A stretch of 48,889 nucleotides of DNA from Psychroflexus maritimus (GTDB taxonomy: Bacteria > Bacteroidota > Bacteroidia > Flavobacteriales > Flavobacteriaceae). The DNA lies in the NCBI RefSeq assembly GCF_011089875.1, contig NZ_JAANAS010000041.1, positions 1-48,889 of the forward strand. Direction: 5' to 3'. A program made the translations under genes and the position numbers. The notes below the pieces were generated by a model. The model was not told where the DNA came from, searched no databases, and saw only the letters and a list, made by a program, of their open reading frames with translations. This document shows, one piece after another, positions 17,988 to 25,864 of the stretch (positions within the stretch are counted from its first letter, which is position 1; each line of letters starts with the position of its first letter).

Positions 17988-18578
17988 TTAATTTATTTCT
18001 AATAATTTATGAATTTTAAAAACTTTTTCTTTAGTTTTATCTAAAATATCGTTTTTTATTACAAAATCTGCAAATTTTCTCTTCTTATCATCATTCCATT
18101 GATTGTTCATTCGTTCTTTTATGTGTGCCTCAGAAGCTCCGTCTCTTGTTTTTATTCGTCTAATTCTTTCTCTTTCTGAAGCAATCACTAATATAATTTT
18201 ATCAAAATAGCTAGCTCTGCCTTTTTCTAACAAAATGGCCGCTTCGTATAAAACGTAGGAAGCATTTTGATTTTTATGCCATAATTCGAAGGCATCTTGT
18301 ACAGCAGGATGAACTACTTCATTGAGCTTATTCAGCAATTCTTCATCTTTAAAAACCTGTTTTCCAATATACTTTCGGTTCAATTGCTGATTTTGATAAG
18401 CTTGTTCTCCAAAAATTGAAATTATTTTTTGTTTTAATTCAGCACATTCATTCATTAATCGTTTGGCTTCAATATCAGCAATAAAAATAGGCACCCCTAA
18501 TTTTTTAAACATTTTGGCTACGGTTGTTTTTCCACTACCAATACCACCTGTTAATCCAATAATTTTTGGTTTATTCAT
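17988..18578 (-). CDS. coaE: Dephospho-CoA kinase
   Basis: Last step of coenzyme A synthesis: ATP-dependent phosphorylation of dephospho-CoA. 196 residues, P-loop GGIGSGKT at 11-18, the DIEAKRLMNE acceptor-binding region, and LLEKGRASYFDKIILV with the lid RIRRIKTRDG. The start overlaps the end of the YbbR-like gene by 8 bp, so it is cotranscribed with it and the glycosyltransferase. Confidence 0.94.
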   Translation of the reverse strand: MNKPKIIGLTGGIGSGKTTVAKMFKKLGVPIFIADIEAKRLMNECAELKQKIISIFGEQAYQNQQLNRKYIGKQVFKDEELLNKLNEVVHPAVQDAFELWHKNQNASYVLYEAAILLEKGRASYFDKIILVIASERERIRRIKTRDGASEAHIKERMNNQWNDDKKRKFADFVIKNDILDKTKEKVFKIHKLLEIN

Positions 18579-19524
18579 CTTTCTTGGCTTTTAGTAGATA
18601 ATCAATTGTAACAGGAAAAACTTTAGGATTCAGTACATTTTTAGGACAACGAGTTAATTTAGGAAAAAGCACACTTTGACCTTCCAGTCTAGCATTAAAG
18701 TCAATCTTAATCTTAAAATCTTCCGGTTGAATCTCTTCGTAAGCCGAAATAGGAACCTCAAATTTAATTTTGATTAGCTCGGGGAAAGTCTTTATGCTAA
18801 AGTTTGTTGGTAAATTTTCAACTTCTACAGGAATTTGAAATTCTTTTTCAGTTGTTGCCTCTACTTGTAACTGATAATTTAAATTAGTTTGAGACAATTC
18901 AATAAATTTAGGTGCTGGATTAATTAATTCAATTTTTCCTTCTTGATTGTTTGATAAATTTGGTAAAATAAGAGATTCAGCTTCAATAGTTGATAAGGTG
19001 TCTAAGATAAAATCTGGTGCAACTACTTCTACTTGTTTAGAAGAATAATTTATTCCACTTAAACTATTATAGCCTTTTTCAAAACTAATTTTTTCTTTAA
19101 AACGTATTGAAATAAGCTTTTTTTCCTTTTCTATAAAGGCAATTTCTTTTGGGCGAAAATCTATTTTAGAAGTGTCTCTAACATCAAATTTATTTTTAAT
19201 TACTGCTTTTACTTGCCTAGAATTTAAGCGTATTTTATTTTTCTTCAGTTGAAGTTCATCATCAGCCGAAAGAATTAATTGAGGCGTCCTCATCATTTTT
19301 TTTATCCGCTGAAAACCAGACATTTCTACTGCTACTTCTAAGTTTTTGTGTTCAAGTTCTATTTCAACAGGCAGATTTTCAATAATTAATTGTACCTCAA
19401 AAGTATGCGTAGTAGTTTTACTTAATTGCAATAAAAGCCAAATAAAAAAAGTGAATGACACAAAATAGGAAATAATTTTCCAATCGGTTTTTCTATAATG
19501 TTTAGTAAAGTCTTTCTTTATCAT
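18571..19524 (-). CDS. YbbR-like domain protein
   Basis: A membrane-anchored protein, 317 residues, with one N-terminal helix (IISYFVSFTFFIWLLLQL, about 17-34) and a long beta-rich extracytoplasmic part with repeated 70-80 residue units of the YbbR type (FEVQLIIENLPVEIEL, KEFQIPVEVENLPTNFSI). YbbR (CdaR) proteins are linked in Firmicutes to the cyclic-di-AMP cyclase; no cyclase gene is here, so that role is not implied. It starts right after the glycosyltransferase stop and overlaps coaE, an arrangement I associate with Bacteroidota genomes. Confidence 0.82.
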   Translation of the reverse strand: MIKKDFTKHYRKTDWKIISYFVSFTFFIWLLLQLSKTTTHTFEVQLIIENLPVEIELEHKNLEVAVEMSGFQRIKKMMRTPQLILSADDELQLKKNKIRLNSRQVKAVIKNKFDVRDTSKIDFRPKEIAFIEKEKKLISIRFKEKISFEKGYNSLSGINYSSKQVEVVAPDFILDTLSTIEAESLILPNLSNNQEGKIELINPAPKFIELSQTNLNYQLQVEATTEKEFQIPVEVENLPTNFSIKTFPELIKIKFEVPISAYEEIQPEDFKIKIDFNARLEGQSVLFPKLTRCPKNVLNPKVFPVTIDYLLKAKKDE

Positions 19525-20532
19525 TTAATCAAAAAATAAATCAGGATATTGTTTTGTTTCATCTTTTTGTAAGGTATGAATAAAATAATAACTCTCCAAA
19601 AAAGCGGTACCATAAACATATAATTGAATAAACGAAGTAACCACTGCAAGTAAGGAAATTTTAAAAGACTTGTGAATCAACAAAGAGTGAAGCATCAGTA
19701 ACATAAAGTAAATAACAAAGCTATAGAACAAAAGCTTAAGTTGTAGAATAAATAAAACAAGGCTAGTTAAAAGGCTAATTACAAAAAGACTTGGCAAAAA
19801 GAACGTTGCTTTTTTTGATCTTGGATGCCATTTCATTAAAATTGGTCTTACTAAGCCAAATTTTCTTATTTGCTGCTGAAATTTCTTTAAATTAATTCGC
19901 CTTTTATGAAACACATAAGCCTTAGCTATAAAAGCCGATTTAAAGCCTAAGTCTTTAAGTCTTAAAGAAAGATCGGGATCTTCGCCAGGGTGAATTTTAC
20001 CAAAACCACCAGAAGCCTCAAAGGCCTGTTTTGAAATTCCCATATTAAAGCTTCTAGGCTCAAAAGATGTAATCTTATTTTTACTCCCTCTTATCCCACC
20101 AGTAGTAAGGAAGGAAGTCATACTAAAATCAATAGCTTTTTGAATAGCAGAGAAATCTTTTTTACTTCGGTCTGCGCCACCCCAAAAATCAATTTTTGGG
20201 TGAGCTTGCAAAAAATCATCAACAGTTTTCAAGTAATGTGGAGGTAAACTTACGTCAGAATCTAAAATAATAAAGTAATTACCTTTTGCTTTATGCATGC
20301 CAAAATTACGGGAATCGCCAGGTCCTGTATTCGATTTCATATAATAACTCACAGGAATTTTAGCTTGCCATTTTGAACAAATATGATTCGCCTGAAGAGT
20401 AGAGCCATCTTCAATAATTAAAACTTCAAAAAAGAGATCTTTTATGTATAATTTGGAAATACTTTCAAGCAAAGCATCAACTTCATCCGGCCGGTTAAAA
20501 ACTGGAATAACAAAAGAATAAAAATTAGCCAT
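19525..20532 (-). CDS. Family 2 glycosyltransferase
   Basis: A GT-A fold sugar transferase, 335 residues: SFVIPVFNRPDEVDALLES at the N-terminus, LDSDVSLP as the DXD metal/nucleotide-sugar motif, and GGFGKIHPGEDPDLSLRL as the acceptor-side ED motif. The C-terminal about 90 residues form two or three membrane helices, so it works at the inner membrane, probably on a lipid-linked or envelope glycan. First gene of the operon with ybbR and coaE. The sugar is unknown. Confidence 0.88.
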   Translation of the reverse strand: MANFYSFVIPVFNRPDEVDALLESISKLYIKDLFFEVLIIEDGSTLQANHICSKWQAKIPVSYYMKSNTGPGDSRNFGMHKAKGNYFIILDSDVSLPPHYLKTVDDFLQAHPKIDFWGGADRSKKDFSAIQKAIDFSMTSFLTTGGIRGSKNKITSFEPRSFNMGISKQAFEASGGFGKIHPGEDPDLSLRLKDLGFKSAFIAKAYVFHKRRINLKKFQQQIRKFGLVRPILMKWHPRSKKATFFLPSLFVISLLTSLVLFILQLKLLFYSFVIYFMLLMLHSLLIHKSFKISLLAVVTSFIQLYVYGTAFLESYYFIHTLQKDETKQYPDLFFD

Positions 20533-20632
20533 TCTTTGTAAATAAAAAGATTAATGAAAATTAAATTTACTTTAAATTCAAATAAATAAAAGGCAAACCT
20601 AATTATTTGTTTTACAATACAAACATAAAACT

Positions 20633-20640
20633 TATATTTG
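20633..20640 (+). promoter_or_regulatory. Promoter of the nucleotide-sugar dehydrogenase gene
   Basis: TATATTTG -7 box with TTTT at 20610-20613, 19 bp upstream (3 of 4 to TTTG). It implies a leader of about 95-100 nt before ATG 20745. Confidence 0.5.
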
Positions 20641-20744
20641 TAAATAATTAGTAACAAAAACAACCAATTTAAAAAAACTAATCAAGAAAACTTTTGAAAA
20701 TTTAATTAAAATCATCAAATTCTATAAAATATAAATTTTTACAA

Positions 20745-22034
20745 ATGAACAAAGAACAAAAAATCGCTATCATAGGATTAGGTTATGTAGGTTTACCATT
20801 GGCAGTAGCTTTTGCAGAAAAATACAAAGTAATTGGATTTGATATTAACTCAGAACGAGTAAAAGAACTTCAAAATGGACATGACCATACTTTAGAGGTA
20901 GATGATTACGAGCTTCAAAAAGTGCTAAAAATAAACGAAAATGGATATGGATTACACCTAACAGACCAAGTTGATGACTTAGATGATTATAATTTCTTTG
21001 TGGTTACTGTTCCTACTCCAACCGACAAAAACAGACAACCTGTTTTAACCCCGCTAATCAAAGCTAGTGAAACCATTGGTAAAGTCTTAAAAAAAGAGGA
21101 TATCGTGGTTTACGAATCTACGGTATATCCTGGCGTTACCGAAGATGAATGTGTACCCGTCTTAGAACATAAGTCAGGCCTCCAAATGAACAGCGATTTT
21201 TATGTAGGATACTCTCCAGAACGTATTAATCCAGGCGATAAAAAGCATACCGTTACTAAAATTTTAAAGGTTACCTCGGGTAGTACACCAGAAGCAGCTA
21301 AGCTTATTGATGAAGTCTATGCCTCTGTAATTACTGCTGGCACACACCTTGCGCCAAGCATTAAGGTAGCCGAAGCCGCTAAAGTTATTGAAAACTCACA
21401 ACGTGATATCAATATTGCTTTTGTAAACGAACTTGCTAAAATTTTTAGACTCCTTGATATTGATACTGATGCAGTGCTAGAAGCTGCCGCAACTAAATGG
21501 AACTTCATTAAATATACACCTGGACTAGTAGGTGGACATTGTATTGGTGTTGACCCTTATTACTTGGCACAAAAAGCACTTGAAGTAGGCTATAATCCAG
21601 AAATTATTCTTTCTGGAAGAAGAATGAATGATGGGATGGGGAAATATGTAGCTAATGAAGTAATCAAACTTATGCTTAATAAAGAAGCTAAAGTTAAAAA
21701 TGGAAATGCCTTAGTTTTAGGTATCACTTTTAAAGAAAATTGTCCTGACACAAGAAACACCAAAGCTATTGATGTAATCAATGAACTAAAATCTTACAAC
21801 ATGAATGTTGATGTACTTGACCCATGGGCTAACCCCGAAGAAGTAAAACAATTATTCGGAATTCAGCTTATTGAAAAATGCAATCAACTAAATAAAAAAT
21901 ACGATGCCATTATTTTAGCTGTTTCACATAATGAATTTCTTGAAATTAAATTTGATGAAATTAAAACAGAGAAAGCTGTCGTTTTTGACGTAAAATCATT
22001 CCTACCCAAAAAACTTGTGGAAGGAAGATTGTAA
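20745..22034 (+). CDS. UDP-N-acetylhexosamine (UDP-GlcNAc/GalNAc) 6-dehydrogenase, WbpO/TviB-like
   Basis: A cytoplasmic enzyme oxidising a UDP-sugar twice at C6 to a uronic acid for capsule, O-antigen or exopolysaccharide. 429 residues: NAD-binding GLGYVGLPLAVAFA at 11-24, the YESTVYPGVTE region, and the catalytic cysteine C266 in GLVGGHCIGVDPYYL. VTGSTP-like and RDINIAFVNELA motifs place it nearer WbpO/TviB than UDP-glucose dehydrogenase, but substrate is inferred. It stands alone here with its own promoter and terminator; no glycan cluster follows. Confidence 0.88.
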   Translation: MNKEQKIAIIGLGYVGLPLAVAFAEKYKVIGFDINSERVKELQNGHDHTLEVDDYELQKVLKINENGYGLHLTDQVDDLDDYNFFVVTVPTPTDKNRQPVLTPLIKASETIGKVLKKEDIVVYESTVYPGVTEDECVPVLEHKSGLQMNSDFYVGYSPERINPGDKKHTVTKILKVTSGSTPEAAKLIDEVYASVITAGTHLAPSIKVAEAAKVIENSQRDINIAFVNELAKIFRLLDIDTDAVLEAAATKWNFIKYTPGLVGGHCIGVDPYYLAQKALEVGYNPEIILSGRRMNDGMGKYVANEVIKLMLNKEAKVKNGNALVLGITFKENCPDTRNTKAIDVINELKSYNMNVDVLDPWANPEEVKQLFGIQLIEKCNQLNKKYDAIILAVSHNEFLEIKFDEIKTEKAVVFDVKSFLPKKLVEGRL

Positions 22035-22057
22035 CTACCTTAACTAATGCAGAATTG

Positions 22058-22092
22058 AAAGTCGTTTGATAATCAAACGACTTTTGTGTTTT
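22058..22092 (+). terminator. Terminator after the nucleotide-sugar dehydrogenase
   Basis: The 13-bp inverted repeat AAAGTCGTTTGAT / ATCAAACGACTTT is followed by a T-rich stretch. Confidence 0.75.
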
Positions 22093-22105
22093 ATTTAACT
22101 TTTAG

Positions 22106-22121
22106 TGTAACAAATGTAACA
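22106..22121. promoter_or_regulatory. Crp/Fnr-type site 1, upstream of the peroxiredoxin gene
   Basis: TGTAAC-AAAT-GTAACA fits TGTAAC-N4-GTTACA with one mismatch in the right arm. It ends 21 bp before the -7 box at 22143. The spacing is identical to sites 2 and 3, as for an activator binding next to polymerase (class II position). Confidence 0.65.
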
Positions 22122-22142
22122 CTTACAACTATAAGTTTTATT

Positions 22143-22150
22143 TATTTTTG
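22143..22150 (+). promoter_or_regulatory. -7 box of the peroxiredoxin gene
   Basis: TATTTTTG. The -33 position (22120-22123) is CACT rather than TTTG, consistent with dependence on an activator at the adjacent palindrome. Confidence 0.6.
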
Positions 22151-22175
22151 CAGTGTAACTTAAAAGTTTTTAACT

Positions 22176-22850
22176 ATGGAAAAAAATGAAATAATGAACG
22201 AAGAAAAAGAAATTTTCACCATGCCAAAAATCGGTGATGATGCACCTAATTTCAAGGCAGTAACAACAAAAGGAAACATTGAATTAGATGGTTTTGCTAA
22301 AGACAAGTGGATTGTCATGTTTTCTCATCCAGCAGATTTTACACCTGTTTGTACTACTGAAATGAGTGGATTTGCAGAAAGAAAAGATGAATTCACTGCA
22401 TTAAATACAGAGCTTCTAGGACTAAGTATTGATTCTATTCACTCACATATTGGTTGGGTAGATAGCGTTAAGCAAAACACAGGAGTTTATTTAGATTTTC
22501 CAATCATTGCAGACATCGATATGAAAGTTTCTAAGCTTTATGGAATGTTGCAACCTAATGAAAGTGAAACCGCTGCTGTTAGAGCAGTATTTTTTATTGA
22601 CCCCAAAAAGAAAATTAGGTTAATTATGTACTACCCTTTAAATATTGGTAGAAACATGGACGAAATTTTAAGAGCGCTTGAAGCATTGCAATTTTCTGAT
22701 GAAAATGGTGTAGCTTGTCCCCTCGATTGGAAAAAAGGAGATAAAGCTATCGTACCACCGCCTAAAAACCTGAAAGAGTACGAAGAACGTATGGCTGATG
22801 ACAGTCTTGATAAAACCACTTGGTACTTAGCTAAGAAAGATGTAAAATAA
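22176..22850 (+). CDS. Peroxiredoxin, Prx6/1-Cys-like subfamily
   Basis: A thiol peroxidase reducing H2O2, organic peroxides or peroxynitrite. 224 residues. The peroxidatic cysteine is C59 in HPADFTPVCTTEM, and the long C-terminal domain (ACPLDWKKGDKAIVPPPKNL, with one more Cys) is that of the Prx6/archaeal AhpC group. Conserved homology seems to begin at MPKIGDDAPNF, so ATG 22221 is possible; 22176 is kept because it follows the promoter at a normal distance. Single-gene unit between two terminators, preceded by Crp/Fnr-type site 1, which ties it to the cytochrome and SQR genes downstream. Confidence 0.92.
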   Translation: MEKNEIMNEEKEIFTMPKIGDDAPNFKAVTTKGNIELDGFAKDKWIVMFSHPADFTPVCTTEMSGFAERKDEFTALNTELLGLSIDSIHSHIGWVDSVKQNTGVYLDFPIIADIDMKVSKLYGMLQPNESETAAVRAVFFIDPKKKIRLIMYYPLNIGRNMDEILRALEALQFSDENGVACPLDWKKGDKAIVPPPKNLKEYEERMADDSLDKTTWYLAKKDVK

Positions 22851-22883
22851 AAATTTCGTTATTGAAATTGACTTTTAAAAGAA

Positions 22884-22912
22884 ATCGCTCAAATAATGAG
22901 CGGTTTTTTTTT
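22884..22912 (+). terminator. Terminator after the peroxiredoxin gene
   Basis: CGCTCA-AATAA-TGAGCG followed by a run of nine T. Crp/Fnr-type site 2 begins 4 bp later. Confidence 0.88.
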
Positions 22913-22915
22913 ACT

Positions 22916-22931
22916 TGTAACTTATGTTACA
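22916..22931. promoter_or_regulatory. Crp/Fnr-type site 2, upstream of the cytochrome/carbonic anhydrase operon
   Basis: TGTAAC-TTAT-GTTACA is a perfect 6+4+6 palindrome ending 21 bp before the -7 box at 22953. Confidence 0.75.
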
Positions 22932-22952
22932 TGTTAATAATTTCATTAACTT

Positions 22953-22960
22953 TATTTTTG
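22953..22960 (+). promoter_or_regulatory. -7 box of the cytochrome/carbonic anhydrase operon
   Basis: TATTTTTG, with no TTTG at -33 (CATG instead). ATG 22989 lies 28 bp downstream. Confidence 0.6.
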
Positions 22961-22988
22961 GTGGCTCAACCTAACAATAAAAGAAGTG

Positions 22989-23984
22989 ATGAAAAAAGCA
23001 ATCGTATTAATAAGTGGCATTTTGTTATTTTTTACAGCTTGTAAAAAAAATAAAGAAACTACTTACGAAAAAAATTCAGAAGAGCACGGATTGGCTTCAG
23101 ATGAATTAGCAAAAAAAGGCAAAAAAGCAATGGAAAATAAATGCTATTTATGCCACAACCCTACTTCTTCAGAAAAAAACAGAATTGGTCCACCAATGCC
23201 AGCAATTAAAGCTAGATACTTAAAAGATGCTTCTACCAAAGAAGAGTTCATGCAAAGTATAGGGCATTTTGTTGAAAAGCCTTCAAAAGAAAAAGCTAAA
23301 CTAAAGGGAGCTATAAAACGTTTTGGAATAATGCCTTATCAAAAGTATAGCCAAGAAGAAATTGAGGCCATTGCTCATTTTATGTACGAATATAAAATAG
23401 AAGAGCCTGATTGGTTCAAAAAACACTGGCAAGAGAATCATGGCGACAATTATGAGCAAACAGGTAAAAAATGGAATGAAGGTGAACAAGAAAAAGATTT
23501 AGCTAGTATAGGTCTTAATTACGCTAAATCTACTAAAGCTCAACTAGGAAAAAACCTTATGGGAGCTATTCAAAAAGAAGGGGTAATTCACGCTTTAGAA
23601 TTTTGTAATGTGAGAGCTATGCCATTAACCGATTCCATGGCAACTGTTCATAACGCAACTATTAAACGAGTTTCAGATAAAAATAGAAATCCAGCCAATA
23701 AGGCTTCAGAAAAAGAAATAGAGTACATACAAAAGTTTAGTCAACAGATTCAAGCTGGTAAAGCCCCCCAACCTATTGTGGAAGAAAATGGGAATAAAGC
23801 AAACTTCTATTACCCAATTGTTACCAATGATATGTGCCTAAAATGCCATGGTGATATTGGTAAGCAAATTCAAGAAGAAACTTATGATAAAATTTTAAAA
23901 TTTTATCCTGAAGATAAAGCTATTGGCTACGATGTAAATCAAGTAAGAGGAATTTGGTCTATTGAATTTAACAATAAAAATTAA
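22989..23984 (+). CDS. Lipoprotein c-type cytochrome with DUF3365 (Tll0287-like) domain
   Basis: An envelope haem protein, 331 residues. A lipoprotein signal ends at C18 (LLFFTAC). The first part (about 35-125) is a monohaem cytochrome c: CYLCH at 52-56 and a likely axial Met in RFGIMPYQ. The second part (about 165-325) matches DUF3365, with a second haem motif CLKCH at 283-287 and the ALEFCNVRAMPLTDS helix. It probably carries electrons or senses a redox or gas signal in the periplasm. I prefer ATG 22989 to GTG 22986. First gene of a unit with carbonic anhydrase, under Crp/Fnr-type site 2. Confidence 0.85.
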   Translation: MKKAIVLISGILLFFTACKKNKETTYEKNSEEHGLASDELAKKGKKAMENKCYLCHNPTSSEKNRIGPPMPAIKARYLKDASTKEEFMQSIGHFVEKPSKEKAKLKGAIKRFGIMPYQKYSQEEIEAIAHFMYEYKIEEPDWFKKHWQENHGDNYEQTGKKWNEGEQEKDLASIGLNYAKSTKAQLGKNLMGAIQKEGVIHALEFCNVRAMPLTDSMATVHNATIKRVSDKNRNPANKASEKEIEYIQKFSQQIQAGKAPQPIVEENGNKANFYYPIVTNDMCLKCHGDIGKQIQEETYDKILKFYPEDKAIGYDVNQVRGIWSIEFNNKN

Positions 23985-23985
23985 A

Positions 23986-24765
23986 ATGAAAATCACTTAT
24001 TTATACTTAACTATCTTTTTGCTTGTATTAGGCTGTAAAGAAGATGAAAACAAATCAATAGAAAAAGACAAACTAAGCAATCATCAAGAATGGAGTTACG
24101 AAGGCGAGGCAGGTCCTGAACATTGGAAAGAATTAACAAATAATTCGGAGTGTGGCGGAAATTTTCAATCGCCTATCAATCTTGTTAAGTACACAAAAAA
24201 TAAGAACTTAAAGCCTATTGATTTTAGATACGATGAAAAAACAGTCTTACACAGCGTAGAAAATAATGGGCATACTATAAAGTATAATTTTGAACCTGGC
24301 GATTATATAAGTTGGGAGGGAAAAAACTATAACTTAACTCAATTTCATTTTCACGAACCAGCAGAACATTTAATAGATGGAGTTCGTTATCCTTTGGCAA
24401 TTCACTTAGTCCATCAAGCAAAAAATGGTGAACTTTTAGTTATTGAAATACTAGCTAAAGAAGGCCATAACAGCGAACCTTTCGATTTTTTAGAAAGTTT
24501 TCTGCCTATTCAAAAAGGAGAAGAAAAATTAATTAATCGTTCTTTTGATATGAATTTAAATTTACCTTCCAACAAAAATTACTTTACTTATGTTGGCTCA
24601 CTTACCACCCCACCCTGCCGTGAAGGAGTAAGATGGATTATTTTCGAAAAACCTATCTTAGTATCTCTAGAACAAGTAGAAATGCTCAAATATTTAATGC
24701 CCATCAAAAATTACAGAGAAGAGCAACCTGTTCATGGAAGAAAAATTGAACAGTCAAGTTTTTAA
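23986..24765 (+). CDS. Alpha-class carbonic anhydrase, lipoprotein
   Basis: Interconverts CO2 and bicarbonate in the envelope. 259 residues. Lipoprotein signal with C17 (LLVLGC). Zinc ligands are H121 and H123 (TQFHFHEPAEH) and H140 (AIHLVHQ); substrate-pocket GSLTTPPCREGVRW and the C56/CREG cysteine pair for a disulfide are present. The start is the ATG one base after the cytochrome stop; the TTG at 23962 would give a longer, non-signal N-terminus and is rejected. Cotranscribed with the cytochrome. Confidence 0.92.
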   Translation: MKITYLYLTIFLLVLGCKEDENKSIEKDKLSNHQEWSYEGEAGPEHWKELTNNSECGGNFQSPINLVKYTKNKNLKPIDFRYDEKTVLHSVENNGHTIKYNFEPGDYISWEGKNYNLTQFHFHEPAEHLIDGVRYPLAIHLVHQAKNGELLVIEILAKEGHNSEPFDFLESFLPIQKGEEKLINRSFDMNLNLPSNKNYFTYVGSLTTPPCREGVRWIIFEKPILVSLEQVEMLKYLMPIKNYREEQPVHGRKIEQSSF

Positions 24766-24844
24766 AAGAGTTAAGCCTAATGTAAAAATAATTTCAATTC
24801 TTCTTATGAAGTATAAGTTAGCTATTAATTTTAAAATCAAATAA

Positions 24845-25522
24845 ATGAAAACTTTAGGAATTATTGGAGGTACCTCATACCACTCGACCGTAGAATATTA
24901 TAAAGAAATCAACCGACTTGTTAGTGAACAAATAGGAAGTGATCAAAACCCTGAGCTTATTATCTACAGCATCAATATTGATGTTATGAGAAGACAGAAC
25001 ATAGATGAGATAAACGCCAAATACTTAGAGGTGGCTAAAAAGTTAGAACAAGCTGGGGCAAAAGCTATAATCATAGCCGCTAACACCCCACACATGGCGG
25101 TTAATTATGTCCAACCAAAAATCACTATTCCGTTTTTGCATATTGGAGATGCCGTTGCTAAAGAAGCTCAGAAATTAAAACTTAAAAAGCTATTACTCCT
25201 AGGCAATAAACCAACAATGACGAAGGCTTTTTTAAAAGAATACTTAAGAGAAAAATATGCTATTGAAGTAATTATTCCAGACCAAACAAATATTGAACAA
25301 TCACATCATTATGTTTCTAAAGAGCTAACGCAAGGAGTCTTTACTCAAGCAGCAAAAACATATTATAAGCAACTTATTGAAAACTACCACAAACAAGCTG
25401 ATGGAGTAATTCTGGGATGCACGGAACTGCCTCTCTTACTAAATAATGAAAAACTATCTTTACAAGCAATTGCTACAACAAATTTACACATCAATTTAGC
25501 TGTGAGTTTTATTATAACCTGA
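24845..25522 (+). CDS. Aspartate/glutamate racemase-family protein with one catalytic Cys replaced
   Basis: 225 residues, related to amino-acid racemases of the Asp/Glu/hydantoin superfamily: MKTLGIIGGTSYHSTVEYYKE at the N-terminus and the second catalytic cysteine C192 in LGCTELP. The first catalytic position, normally Cys (or Thr in YgeA-type enzymes) before NT, is A79 (AANTPH), so two-base racemisation is doubtful; it may be one-sided, a lyase or non-catalytic. The stop TGA lies within the inverted repeat of a MITE-like element, so the extreme C-terminus may have been rewritten. It lies 79 bp after carbonic anhydrase, probably on the same transcript. Confidence 0.8.
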   Translation: MKTLGIIGGTSYHSTVEYYKEINRLVSEQIGSDQNPELIIYSINIDVMRRQNIDEINAKYLEVAKKLEQAGAKAIIIAANTPHMAVNYVQPKITIPFLHIGDAVAKEAQKLKLKKLLLLGNKPTMTKAFLKEYLREKYAIEVIIPDQTNIEQSHHYVSKELTQGVFTQAAKTYYKQLIENYHKQADGVILGCTELPLLLNNEKLSLQAIATTNLHINLAVSFIIT

Positions 25523-25666
25523 GTTGGATTACTCGATTTCATTCAAATAAGAACACCTATTTATTGCGTTAATTTTAATCACGATAGCTAAGGCTATCCT
25601 TCAAAAAATTACCTTATAACTGTATATACTTATTGATTTTGACTTTATAATTATAATTCAACTCAG
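25519..25666. repeat. MITE-like element, 148 bp
   Basis: Ends are CTGAGTTGGATTA and, in reverse complement, CTGAGTTGAATTA (12 of 13 identical). Inside is a second palindrome, GATAGC-TAAG-GCTATC (25584-25599). No coding potential. It lies between the racemase-like gene, whose stop it contains, and the SQR promoter. Copy number in the genome cannot be seen here. Confidence 0.5.
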
Positions 25667-25705
25667 ATTAATAGACAATTGAAAACTAAGGATTTAACAT
25701 TTTAA

Positions 25706-25721
25706 TGTAACATAAGTTACA
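25706..25721. promoter_or_regulatory. Crp/Fnr-type site 3, upstream of the SQR gene
   Basis: TGTAAC-ATAA-GTTACA, perfect arms, extended on both sides (TTAA before, TTAA after). It ends 21 bp before the -7 box at 25743, as at sites 1 and 2. Confidence 0.75.
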
Positions 25722-25742
25722 TTAAATTCAAATTTCACCACT

Positions 25743-25750
25743 TATATTTG
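25743..25750 (+). promoter_or_regulatory. -7 box of the SQR gene
   Basis: TATATTTG; the -33 position is CATT. It implies a leader of about 110 nt containing a possible 12-codon ORF. Confidence 0.6.
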
Positions 25751-25804
25751 ATAAAAAGTTAGTTTAGCAAAACATCTACACCTATTAATTCTATAATAGA
25801 CTTA

Positions 25805-25843
25805 ATGAAAGTAGCGCTATGCACCAAGAGGCATTGCATTTAA
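25805..25843 (+). other. Possible leader peptide ORF before SQR
   Basis: ATG to TAA encodes MKVALCTKRHCI, with two cysteines in 12 residues, inside the predicted leader. Its last codons overlap a weak hairpin. A Cys-sensing leader peptide is conceivable, but the ORF is so short that chance is a full explanation. Confidence 0.2.
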
Positions 25844-25864
25844 CTAACAATTAAATAATAAAAG

